A DNA stretch of 64,000 nt from Gramella sp. AN32. Its GTDB lineage: Bacteria > Bacteroidota > Bacteroidia > Flavobacteriales > Flavobacteriaceae. Under the pieces are notes generated by a model. The model was given only the letters and a program-made list of their open reading frames with translations, had not been told where the DNA came from and searched no databases. Positions 1 through 9,072 of the stretch are shown one piece after another. The translations under genes and the position numbers were made by a program. Every line of letters starts with the position of its first letter. The stretch's first letter is position 1. The stretch spans positions 78,728-142,727 of the forward strand of contig NZ_QEYO01000014.1 in NCBI RefSeq assembly GCF_023718305.1, read 5' to 3'.

Positions 1-1143
1 GGCTTAGCTGGTGTATATCCAAGTAATATCGAATTGTCAAATCTAAGATGGGAAACTTTAACAGGTAAAAATTTAGGATTCAACCTTCGAATGTTTGATG
101 AAAGGATAATGCTGGATGTTGATGTTTACCAAAATTCTACAGATGATTTATTATTTAACAATTTGAATATCGCTTCTATATCAGGTTATAATTCGATTGA
201 TATGAATATTGGACGCTTAGATAATCAGGGATGGGAAGTAGGCCTATATACTACTCCATATAAATCAGATAATTTAAAAATCGAGTTCAATTTTAATATT
301 GCCAGAAATGAAAATATAATTCGTGAAATTTCAGAATTTTTTCCCAGTGAACAGGGAAATGTTGACAGAAACGGAGAATTTAAACGATTTCTACAAATTG
401 ATAACCCTTTTGGTTCATTCTACGGCTATAAATTTAAAGGAGTTTATGAAGATATTGAAGCTACACAAGCCAGAGATGGAGATGGGGATTTAATTACCGG
501 CCCTAATGGACAAACAGTTTATATGAGGTTTAATTATCCTAATACAGACTATGTATTTCAACCTGGGGATGCTATGTATGAAGATATTAACAATGATGGT
601 AATATAGACTCCAGAGATGTGGTTTACCTGGGAAACAGTAATCCAAAGTTCACCGGCGGATTTGGGCCAACCATAACATTAAATGACCAGTGGAAATTTA
701 TTGCATTTTTCAATTACCGCATAGGATATGACGTAGTTAATGGAACAGATATGTTAACTACCAACATGTACGGTTGGGATAATCAAAGTACCGCTGTTTT
801 AAGTAGATGGAGAAACCCCGGAGATGAAACAGATATTCCCCGGGCAGTTTATGGAGCGGGTTATAACTGGCTTGGGTCAGACAGATATGTGGAAGATGCA
901 TCGTTTCTACGATTCCGTTCTGCAACAGTTAGCTATAACTTTGACGAACAATTTTTACAGAATTTAAATCTGGGGGATTTAAGAGTTTTTCTTACTGCTG
1001 ATAATATTTTGACTTTTACGAACTATCGTGGGCAGGATCCAGAAGTGAGCATGAGAGGAGGAGACCCTTTTGGAATTGCTATAGATTATTCGCGTACTCC
1101 ACCAACCAGACGTTTTACCCTAGGTATTTCAACCAGATTTTAA
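1..1143 (+). CDS. SusC-like TonB-dependent receptor, C-terminal part (5' end outside window)
   Basis: The frame is open from base 1, so this is the last ~380 residues of an outer-membrane receptor whose start, plug and TonB box lie to the left. It belongs to the SusC/RagA family, which imports oligosaccharides across the outer membrane in complex with a SusD lipoprotein. Support in the sequence: a typical late-barrel stretch (SNLRWET), a calcium-loop-like segment DINNDGNIDSRD, the conserved EDASFLRFRSATVSYNF stretch, and a terminal phenylalanine as in outer-membrane barrels. The stop is 10 bases before a susD gene, the usual SusC/D pairing. The substrate cannot be read from this fragment; the neighbours argue for pectic oligosaccharides. 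Confidence 0.93.
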   Translation, partial: GLAGVYPSNIELSNLRWETLTGKNLGFNLRMFDERIMLDVDVYQNSTDDLLFNNLNIASISGYNSIDMNIGRLDNQGWEVGLYTTPYKSDNLKIEFNFNIARNENIIREISEFFPSEQGNVDRNGEFKRFLQIDNPFGSFYGYKFKGVYEDIEATQARDGDGDLITGPNGQTVYMRFNYPNTDYVFQPGDAMYEDINNDGNIDSRDVVYLGNSNPKFTGGFGPTITLNDQWKFIAFFNYRIGYDVVNGTDMLTTNMYGWDNQSTAVLSRWRNPGDETDIPRAVYGAGYNWLGSDRYVEDASFLRFRSATVSYNFDEQFLQNLNLGDLRVFLTADNILTFTNYRGQDPEVSMRGGDPFGIAIDYSRTPPTRRFTLGISTRF

Positions 1144-1153
1144 TTAAAGTGCT

Positions 1154-2644
1154 ATGAAGATAAATATTTTTAAAATTTCATTTGTTTTACTTGTAGTAAT
1201 GATACTTCAGTCTTGCGATGATTATTTAGATTTAAAACCAGAAGATGGTACGGTACGGCAGGAATTCTATCAAACTAAAGAAGATGTTCAGGCAGCTGTG
1301 ATCGGTATTTATGATGCTATGTTGAATCAGCCAGCCGGTGTGAACGACAGGCCTTTAACCGATTATTTGTTTATGTGGGGAGAGATGAGAGCCGACATGG
1401 TTCTCGCTACCGAATATGCAAGCAATGATGAAAGGGATATTACCAGATTTAATATTTTAGATACCAACCCAATTACAACCTGGTCTGCTTTTTATAGAAT
1501 TATAAATTTCTGTAATACCGTTATTGAGTTAGCTCCAGGAGTATTAGAAAAAGATCCAACCTTTACTCAAGAACAACTAGATTCATATGTTGCAGAAGCC
1601 TTAACTATAAGAGCTTATTTGTACTTTACACTTACTCGAACTTTTAGGGATGTTCCGTTAAAATTGGATGCAACATTAACAGATCAGGATAATTTTCAAA
1701 TTCCCAAATCTTCACAACAGGAAATTCTTGAGCAGATTGCTTTAGACTTAAAAGAAGCCGAAGGGAAAGCAAAAGAAAACTACGGAAGTCCTGCGGCAAA
1801 CAAAGGCCGAATTACAAAATATGCAATCAATGCATTGCAGGCAGATGTTTATTTGTGGCTGGAAGATTATAATTCGACGGTACAAGCCTGTAATAAAGTT
1901 ATAAACTCTGGGAATTATGCATTAATACCTGCGAATAATTCATGGTTTAATATTGTTTTTGCTGAGGGAAATTCCACAGAAAGTATTTTTGAACTACAGT
2001 ATAGTTTAAATAATTTGAATCCTTTCTACGATATGTTTTTTGAAAGACCCAGGTATACTGCTTCGGCAAGAGTTACCGAAGAAGTATTCGGGGTAAACTT
2101 TCAGGATCCAACCAAAAAAGATATAAGGGGTGATAGAGCCTCGTTGGTTGCAATTAACAATTACATTTATAAATATATTGGTTTAACCACCAACGAAAGA
2201 AAATCACGAGCCACCTCAGATACTCATTGGTTTGTTTACAGATATGCTGATATTTTACTAATGAAAGCAGAGGCCCTAAACCAAATGGGTGACAATGAGG
2301 GAGCACTGGCTCTAATAGGGCAGGTAAGGGAAAGAGCCACCGCCCTGGACCAGACAGAGAGAAACCCTTCTGATACTGAAGGTATCACTGATTATATCCT
2401 GGAGGAAAGAGCTCGAGAATTTGCATTTGAAGGAAAGCGCTGGTTTGATGTGCTAAGAAATGCAAAACGAAATAATTATGAGAGGATAGATTTACTTTTA
2501 TCCATGGCAGCCTACAGTGTTCCTTCAGATATTCAACAATCTGTTCTGGCAAAATTAGAAGACTCAAATAGCCATTACCTTCCTATTTATTTCTATGAAC
2601 TTTATGCTAATAAGGCTCTGGAACAAAATCCATTCTATGAATAA
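1154..2644 (+). CDS. SusD/RagB-family outer-membrane lipoprotein
   Basis: Surface-exposed glycan-binding lid of the SusC transporter just upstream. The 496-residue protein starts with a lipoprotein signal ending LQSC (Cys21), followed by the acidic D-D-Y-L-D-L-K-P start typical of SusD. It has the alpha-helical TPR-like body (for example AEALTIRAYLYFTLTRTF) and the C-terminal signature ILEERAREFAFEGKRWFDVL near residue 420. Length is normal for the family. It is 10 bases after the susC stop and 15 bases before a fasciclin lipoprotein, so it lies within one operon. The family is certain; the ligand is inferred from context. Confidence 0.95.
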   Translation: MKINIFKISFVLLVVMILQSCDDYLDLKPEDGTVRQEFYQTKEDVQAAVIGIYDAMLNQPAGVNDRPLTDYLFMWGEMRADMVLATEYASNDERDITRFNILDTNPITTWSAFYRIINFCNTVIELAPGVLEKDPTFTQEQLDSYVAEALTIRAYLYFTLTRTFRDVPLKLDATLTDQDNFQIPKSSQQEILEQIALDLKEAEGKAKENYGSPAANKGRITKYAINALQADVYLWLEDYNSTVQACNKVINSGNYALIPANNSWFNIVFAEGNSTESIFELQYSLNNLNPFYDMFFERPRYTASARVTEEVFGVNFQDPTKKDIRGDRASLVAINNYIYKYIGLTTNERKSRATSDTHWFVYRYADILLMKAEALNQMGDNEGALALIGQVRERATALDQTERNPSDTEGITDYILEERAREFAFEGKRWFDVLRNAKRNNYERIDLLLSMAAYSVPSDIQQSVLAKLEDSNSHYLPIYFYELYANKALEQNPFYE

Positions 2645-2659
2645 ATTAATAATAAAATT

Positions 2660-4366
2660 ATGATTCAGAAATTAAAATCTTGGGGAATATTTAAATCGAT
2701 TTTGGTGCTCGGAATTTTTGGATTAATCCTTCATTCCTGCAGTCAGCAAGAATATGCCGAGAGAACAGATACTCAAGTGAACATGCTGGGTTATATTGAA
2801 AATGATCCTGATCAATTTTCATTATTTTTAGAAATTCTGAAAATTACGGGGAATGATGTATTTGTTGGAACTTATGGAACATATACGTTGTTTTTACCAA
2901 CAAACGATGCTATAGACGAATATCTTACTTCAAGAGGTGCAAGTTCTATCCAAGATGTGAGTATGGAAGATCTAGAAGATCTTGTGAGGCTTCATTTAAT
3001 TGAGCAGAAAATAAATACATCTTCATTTACCGATGGAAAAATACCAACTTCTACAATGTATGGAGAGTTTCTTACAACTGGTGCAAAAAATGAAAATGGT
3101 GAAACTAAAATTACGGTAAATAAAGTGGCCAGGATTATTAAGGCCAATATAGAAGTTGGGAACGGGATAATTCATGTAATAGATAAAGTGCTTCCTAAAG
3201 CAACACAAACCCTGGCACAAATGCTTGATTCCAGAGAAGATTTGTCATTGTTCAATGAAGCTGTGGTGGCAACAGGCTGGAATGCACCCTTAAATGAGCC
3301 ATTAACATATGATTCAGATAGTGTTCCAAGTTACCTTACTGTTTTTGCTCAGACTAATACAGCTTTTGAAAATGCTGGAATTAATTCTCTTCAGGACTTG
3401 AAGGACAGGTATTCTCATACTGGTAATCCTATGGATCCTGATGATAGTCTAAATCTTTTTGTTGCATATAGAATCCTACCAGGTCTTAAATACGTAGCTG
3501 ATCTGGTCACCTCACCATCCCATATTACCAAAGCTCCTTCGGAAGTTATTGGGGTTAGAGTAAAGAAAGATACGGTACTTCTAAATGAAGAAACCTTTAA
3601 TGGTCAACTGGAGCGAGGTATACCACTGGATCGAGAAAAAAGTGATGTTACAGCTACCAATGGAGTGCTTCATATCGTAAAGGAGAATTTCAATGTAAAA
3701 GTAAGATTTCCTACTCCTGTCTATTTTGATGTGGGTGATCAGCCCGAAATCAGGCAGCTTCCTTCTATTTTTCGTAGACCTGGAAATGAAGTGACGTTTT
3801 ACCCGGGAGAACTTCAAAATATTAGATGGGGAGGTGGATTATATGTGAAATATGTTGCACATACCGCCGGTTCTCGGGAAGCCCAGGCGTATTGGGGGGA
3901 TTGGCTGGAAATACAAAGATTGCGTACTGGTAGTAGCTCGTGGATTGAATTTGATACCCCTGTTATTATAAAAGGACAATATAAAGTCTGGATCACTTAT
4001 AGAACAAATGGTAGGGCATCTGTTGCTCAGGCTAAATTTGATGGAGAATTATTATCCAGAACAGTAGATTTTAGGGAATATAGAAATACAGAACTTCCTC
4101 CAAGAGTATATGAGTCCCAGGGTTATAAACAAAGCCTCGCCGGTGATACCTGGATCTATAATAGCAGATTTATGGGAATTGTTGATGTGGAAACCACAGG
4201 GCGGCATGTCTTTAGACTCGAAGCATTAACTGGTGCAGGGGGGCCATCCTGGATAGATGTTATTGAATTTAGACCGGTAGAAATGGATCAGCTCTGGCCA
4301 AAATTAGGGGGTGATGGAGAGCTGGTATATGAAAATGAAGGAGAAGAACCAGCGGAAGGTGAATAA
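2660..4366 (+). CDS. Lipoprotein with two fasciclin (FAS1) domains and a C-terminal beta-sandwich
   Basis: 568 residues with a lipoprotein signal peptide (HSC, Cys27), so probably an outer-membrane surface protein. Two FAS1 repeats can be read: one at about residues 35-175 (YTLFLPTNDAI followed by NGIIHVIDKVL) and one at about 180-350 (YLTVFAQTNTAF followed by NGVLHIVKENF). The remaining ~200 residues look like a galactose-binding-like beta-sandwich rich in W, Y and G and ending WIDVIEFRP. FAS1 domains are adhesion or ligand-binding modules. Its position between susD and another susC makes a surface glycan-binding protein the likely role, but no substrate can be deduced. It ends in a short acidic tail (GEEPAEGE). 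The next gene is a paralogue with the same architecture. Confidence 0.85.
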   Translation: MIQKLKSWGIFKSILVLGIFGLILHSCSQQEYAERTDTQVNMLGYIENDPDQFSLFLEILKITGNDVFVGTYGTYTLFLPTNDAIDEYLTSRGASSIQDVSMEDLEDLVRLHLIEQKINTSSFTDGKIPTSTMYGEFLTTGAKNENGETKITVNKVARIIKANIEVGNGIIHVIDKVLPKATQTLAQMLDSREDLSLFNEAVVATGWNAPLNEPLTYDSDSVPSYLTVFAQTNTAFENAGINSLQDLKDRYSHTGNPMDPDDSLNLFVAYRILPGLKYVADLVTSPSHITKAPSEVIGVRVKKDTVLLNEETFNGQLERGIPLDREKSDVTATNGVLHIVKENFNVKVRFPTPVYFDVGDQPEIRQLPSIFRRPGNEVTFYPGELQNIRWGGGLYVKYVAHTAGSREAQAYWGDWLEIQRLRTGSSSWIEFDTPVIIKGQYKVWITYRTNGRASVAQAKFDGELLSRTVDFREYRNTELPPRVYESQGYKQSLAGDTWIYNSRFMGIVDVETTGRHVFRLEALTGAGGPSWIDVIEFRPVEMDQLWPKLGGDGELVYENEGEEPAEGE

Positions 4367-4397
4367 GCAATAAGAAACTAAAAATTAACCTTAAATA

Positions 4398-5855
4398 ATG
4401 AGGATGAAATTCGTAATGAAATTGTTTGGATTGTTATGCATACTAGCTGTTTGGGGTGCGGTACAATCGTGCTCAGATAGTCTGGAAGACCATGTAAAAG
4501 TGAATAACTCCAATTTAAAGGCAACAATAGGAGAAAAAATTTCTCAGGATTCAGATCTGTCCAGTTTTTACCAATTATTACAGGAAACCGGATATGATGA
4601 AATCCTGAATTCTTCTAAGACCTTTACCATCTGGGCTCCAAATAATGCGGCTATGAGCATGGTGGAATCTGAATTGCTAACTGATTTAGATAAAAAGATT
4701 GAATTTGTTAAAAACCATATAACGTTAGCCTCTACGACTACAGGATCAGTAGAAGATACGCTTCAGGTACAAATGCTTACTGGCAAGTATCAGTCTTTTT
4801 ATGCGAACCAGAAAATTGAAAATGCCAATATCATTGTTGTAGATCAGTATGCCTCTAATGGAATTTATCATGTAATAGATGCACCCTTAACTCCAAAATT
4901 GAATTTGTGGGAATTTATAGTTGAAAATACTGATTATGATCAAAACAAATTTATCACAAAATTAAACGATTATGATCTTTTTGGAGAAGAGGAGAGATTT
5001 TTTGAGATTTATGAGGGTATGGAATTGGATAAGGATACCATCTTAAATGAAATTCTTAGAACAGGCTATTATTTAAAGGATGAAAAGAAAAAATTCACCT
5101 ATTTCTTAATACAAAATGATGGTTATGATCAGGAGGTGCAAAAACTAAAACCATATACTAAGTCATTAACACCTAATACCCGCGCTAGATATTATGTTTC
5201 AAGAGATTTAATTTTCGAAGGCTATTACAATCGTGATAACCTTCCAGATACGCTTATTTCTCAGTTTGGGGTGAAAGTTCCAATAAATACAATGAATATA
5301 GTTGGCGAACCGGTAAAATTAAGCAATGGTATTGTTTACGTAATGAATCAAGTAAATGTAAAACTTGAAGATAAGTTGCAGCCCATAAAAATCGAAGGAG
5401 AGGAGCCAACTGGCTTTAGCCAGGATGATAAAAGAGCTTTTACATTTTATAGGGAAAAAACAGATCCATCTGGAGAATATTTTAGAGATATTGAAATCTA
5501 TGGTCATGGTGTACCCGAATTTGAAATTAAATATCGGGCGCCTCAGCTTTACAGTACCACATATAAGGTTTATTGGAGGGCTGTTAATGATTTTGAAGGA
5601 TCTTTCTGGCAACATTTAAGAATTGGTGGGGGAACATATATATCGGAAAATGGAACAGTAACTCAAATTGATCCTATAAAAGAATTTGGTGATCAGGAGG
5701 TGGTTCCATTTAATTATGATGAAGTTTACCTTGGTGAGTTTACATTGGAAGAGGCAGGAGATGTTGATTTAGCCCTTGTAGCAGCAAATACCGGAACATC
5801 AAGATGGAATGCTTTAACCCTGGATTATTTAGTTTTAGTTCCAATCATTGAATAA
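4398..5855 (+). CDS. Second FAS1-domain lipoprotein, paralogue of the preceding gene
   Basis: 485 residues, lipoprotein signal ending VQSC (Cys25). FAS1-like blocks lie at about residues 40-165 (TFTIWAPNNAAM, NGIYHVIDAPL) and 168-325 (NGIVYVMNQVNVK). A C-terminal beta-sandwich of ~150 residues follows, ending in an SRWNALTLDYLVLVP strand typical of carbohydrate-binding folds in this setting. Overall organisation matches the upstream gene, although sequence identity is clearly low by eye. It sits 31 bases downstream of that gene and 20 bases upstream of a susC, so it is probably co-transcribed. The likely role is a cell-surface glycan-binding partner of the SusC/D pair; this is inference from position and domains. 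Confidence 0.82.
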   Translation: MRMKFVMKLFGLLCILAVWGAVQSCSDSLEDHVKVNNSNLKATIGEKISQDSDLSSFYQLLQETGYDEILNSSKTFTIWAPNNAAMSMVESELLTDLDKKIEFVKNHITLASTTTGSVEDTLQVQMLTGKYQSFYANQKIENANIIVVDQYASNGIYHVIDAPLTPKLNLWEFIVENTDYDQNKFITKLNDYDLFGEEERFFEIYEGMELDKDTILNEILRTGYYLKDEKKKFTYFLIQNDGYDQEVQKLKPYTKSLTPNTRARYYVSRDLIFEGYYNRDNLPDTLISQFGVKVPINTMNIVGEPVKLSNGIVYVMNQVNVKLEDKLQPIKIEGEEPTGFSQDDKRAFTFYREKTDPSGEYFRDIEIYGHGVPEFEIKYRAPQLYSTTYKVYWRAVNDFEGSFWQHLRIGGGTYISENGTVTQIDPIKEFGDQEVVPFNYDEVYLGEFTLEEAGDVDLALVAANTGTSRWNALTLDYLVLVPIIE

Positions 5856-5875
5856 TTTTAATATTAACCTTTCCT

Positions 5876-8800
5876 ATGCAAAGAATTACAAAAATCATAT
5901 TAAATTTTAGCTTTTGTTGTGCTTTTATATCCTCAGGAGTATCCTACTCCCAGGAAGACAGTACTACTGTGAAAACGGAACAAAATAAAGGTATTCCTAT
6001 AACCGGAGTTGTAAAAAATGTGACAACAGGGGCACTTCTGTCTGGGATAAATATTGAAGTGCCAAATTTTTCCGCAGTCATATCGAATGATGATGGCACA
6101 TTTACAATTCATGTTCCTAATCTTGATACACCACTATTATTGAAAGGAGATGGTTATCAAATAAAAGAATTTCCTTTATATGGAAAATCATCAGTAGAAA
6201 TTTTATTATATGAAGCCGGTTACCCATCTTTTTATAATAATACTCAAATGCCTTCCGGGGAAAAAATGGAATCAAAAGTGCCTTACGCTACTGGAAATAT
6301 TCATGATAGAGAGGCTCAATGGGGAGCGAGTGCAACAGAAGCTGTAGGTGGATATATTCAGGGAAAGGTTTCCGGCGTTTATGTGACGAGACGTTCCGGC
6401 GCTCCTAATGTAGGAGCAGACATTCTTATTAGAGGTTATAATTCTTTGTATGCAACAAATAAACCTCTTATTATTATAGATGGAATGATTTATGACGATG
6501 AAGATTACGGTGCAGGTCTAAACCAAAATTTTGTCAATTCACCTATTTCCAATATAGACATTAAAGATATAGAAGATATTTCTTTTATAAAAGATGGTTC
6601 TTCACTTTATGGAACCAAAGGAGGGAATGGTGTAATGCTCATTACCACAACACGTGCCGAAGAACTTACTACAAAAATTGATTTTGCAATGTATGGGGGA
6701 TTCAACCTGCGGCCGGATAAATTACCTATACTTGGAGCTGGCCAATATAGAACATACTTATCTGAATTACTAACTACGAAAGGTCTAACTCAGGAGGGAT
6801 TACAAGCTCAACCATTTATGAATGATGCCGTAGGGAGTCCGGAATATTACCAATATCATAATAATACTAACTGGCAGGACCGTGTTTTTGAAACAATTAG
6901 TGTTAACCAGAACTATTATATGAAGATTCAGGGTGGGGATAATATTGCCAAATATGCACTTTCTGTTGGCTATCTTGGGAATGAAGGAATAATTCAAAAC
7001 ACCGGTTTAACCAGATATCATTCACGTTTTAATGCTGATTTGCAAGTAAGTCCTAAATTAAATATACATTCTAATTTATCCTTTGTGTATGGAGAGCAGG
7101 ACCTTAGGAATCAGGGACGTTCGATGACCAGTCCCCTGAACTTATCTCTAATTAAGGCGCCCTTTCTTTCTGAAAATCAAATTGACGATAATGGACAGGT
7201 TTCACCAAATCTTTCCGATTCAGATATTTTTAATACCAGCAACCCTGTGGCAATTTTGAACAACGCACAAGGATTAAATAAAAATTATAGGTTTTTTGGA
7301 AACTTGAATTTTGGATATGAATTTAATAATTCTATTCACTTAAATTCTATTGTTGGGCTTAATTATAGTAAAGTAAGGGAAAACTTTTTTATTCCGGATA
7401 TTGGAGTAGTAAATGATACACTTCGTACCGGGGTTGTACGAAACAAATCTGGAAGTGAAGTACAAAGATTATTTACTTTATATAATGACACATATCTGGA
7501 CTATCAGAAGGTTAGTGGATATCATTCTTTTGATTCTAGATTAGGATTCAGACTTCAGGCTAATAAAGCAGAAAGTGATTACGGTTATGGATTTAATTCT
7601 GCAACAGATGATTTTACCAGTGTAGGTGCGGGAACAAATTCTTTAAGACAAGTAGGAGGTTTCCTTGGAGACTGGAATTGGCTTAACGTCTACCTAGCCA
7701 CGAACTATGGATATAAAAATAAATATTTTCTTTCTCTAAACCTTGCCCTCGATGGCTCCAGTAGGTTTGGAAGTGAAGCTCAGGATTGGGCTTTGGGAAT
7801 TGGTAACGAAAAATTTGCTTTTATGCCATCACTTGCGGGAGCATGGTTAATCTCATCTGAAAGTTTTATGGAAGGTAGTGCTATTAACTTCTTAAAATTA
7901 AGGGCTAGTTATGGTTTAAGCGGAAATGATGATATTGGAAATTATACTTCCAAAACTTATTATGTTTCTCAAAATCTATTGGGATTACAAGGTTTGGTCC
8001 GTGGTAATATTGGTAATCCAGAACTGCAATGGGAAATTGTAAAGAAAGCGAATTTAGGTCTTGATATTTCTTTCTTAAAAGAAAGACTTAGTGCTAGTGT
8101 GGATGTATTCTCCAATAATACAGATAATATGATTATCTATGAACCGGTGAATGAGTCCACTGGAATGGAGTACGTAATTTCTAACAGTGGTGAAATGAGA
8201 ACTAATGGAATAGATGTTTCCATGAATGCAAGAGTAATAGGTGGAGATTTTAAATGGGATATTGGAATGACTGCATCAAAATATGACAATGAAGTTCAAT
8301 CTTTACCTGTAGAGCGTATTGTAACAAATTTTGGTGAAGCTACTTTTATTACTACTGAGGGCAGACCTGCTAATTTATATTATGGTCTTGAGAGCAATGG
8401 TGTCTATACTACAAATGCAGATGCAATGGCAGATGGGTTAAATAAAAGGCTTCCTAATGGAGAACTTGCAGCGTTTAGAGGGGGGGATATTAAATTTACT
8501 GATTTCAATAACGACGGGATTATAGATGAAAATGACCGTAATATTATCGGAGATCCCAATCCAGATTGGGTCGGAATGTTCAATAATAAAATGTCTTATA
8601 AAAATATAACCTTAAATGCCATATTTACCTTTTCAGCTGGCAATGATGTGTATAATGGTACAAGAGCACTTTTAGAAGGAATGTCAGGATTTGAAAACCA
8701 AACTCAGGCAGTGTTAAATAGATGGAGAACAGATGGCCAGCAAACAGATATCCCAAGAGTTTCCTGGGGTGATCCTATGGGGAATTCTTCATTCTCTAGT

Positions 8801-9049
8801 CGTTGGATCGAAGATGGTTCCTATGTAAGGTTAAAAACCTTAATATTAAGCTACGATATCCCCATGAATGATAACACATTTAAATATGCTAAGGTTTATG
8901 TGACTGGAAACAACATTTTTACAGCTACCGATTATCTTGGATATGATCCTGAATTTAGTGGTTCTTCATCCATATATTCAAAAGGTGTAGACTTAGGTCT
9001 TGAACCGCAGTTTACAACCTATCAATTAGGATTACGTCTTGGGCTGTAA
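5876..9049 (+). CDS. SusC-like TonB-dependent receptor (complete)
   Basis: 1057 residues. A Sec signal peptide (about residues 1-26) is followed by a carboxypeptidase-regulatory-like domain at about 38-105 (GIPITGVVKNVTTGALLSG...), then the plug (YIQGKVSGVYVTRRSGAP, ILIRGYNSLYATNKPLIIIDGM, GGNGVMLITTT), and a 22-stranded barrel to the C-terminus. It is the outer-membrane pore of a SusC/D importer. The susD partner begins 23 bases downstream and two FAS1 lipoproteins precede it. The sequence differs clearly from the third SusC of the window (13563-16544), so the pairs probably recognise different oligosaccharides. No anti-sigma-interacting extension is evident at the N-terminus. Confidence 0.95.
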   Translation: MQRITKIILNFSFCCAFISSGVSYSQEDSTTVKTEQNKGIPITGVVKNVTTGALLSGINIEVPNFSAVISNDDGTFTIHVPNLDTPLLLKGDGYQIKEFPLYGKSSVEILLYEAGYPSFYNNTQMPSGEKMESKVPYATGNIHDREAQWGASATEAVGGYIQGKVSGVYVTRRSGAPNVGADILIRGYNSLYATNKPLIIIDGMIYDDEDYGAGLNQNFVNSPISNIDIKDIEDISFIKDGSSLYGTKGGNGVMLITTTRAEELTTKIDFAMYGGFNLRPDKLPILGAGQYRTYLSELLTTKGLTQEGLQAQPFMNDAVGSPEYYQYHNNTNWQDRVFETISVNQNYYMKIQGGDNIAKYALSVGYLGNEGIIQNTGLTRYHSRFNADLQVSPKLNIHSNLSFVYGEQDLRNQGRSMTSPLNLSLIKAPFLSENQIDDNGQVSPNLSDSDIFNTSNPVAILNNAQGLNKNYRFFGNLNFGYEFNNSIHLNSIVGLNYSKVRENFFIPDIGVVNDTLRTGVVRNKSGSEVQRLFTLYNDTYLDYQKVSGYHSFDSRLGFRLQANKAESDYGYGFNSATDDFTSVGAGTNSLRQVGGFLGDWNWLNVYLATNYGYKNKYFLSLNLALDGSSRFGSEAQDWALGIGNEKFAFMPSLAGAWLISSESFMEGSAINFLKLRASYGLSGNDDIGNYTSKTYYVSQNLLGLQGLVRGNIGNPELQWEIVKKANLGLDISFLKERLSASVDVFSNNTDNMIIYEPVNESTGMEYVISNSGEMRTNGIDVSMNARVIGGDFKWDIGMTASKYDNEVQSLPVERIVTNFGEATFITTEGRPANLYYGLESNGVYTTNADAMADGLNKRLPNGELAAFRGGDIKFTDFNNDGIIDENDRNIIGDPNPDWVGMFNNKMSYKNITLNAIFTFSAGNDVYNGTRALLEGMSGFENQTQAVLNRWRTDGQQTDIPRVSWGDPMGNSSFSSRWIEDGSYVRLKTLILSYDIPMNDNTFKYAKVYVTGNNIFTATDYLGYDPEFSGSSSIYSKGVDLGLEPQFTTYQLGLRLGL

Positions 9050-9072
9050 TCACATTAATAAGAATTTGAAAA

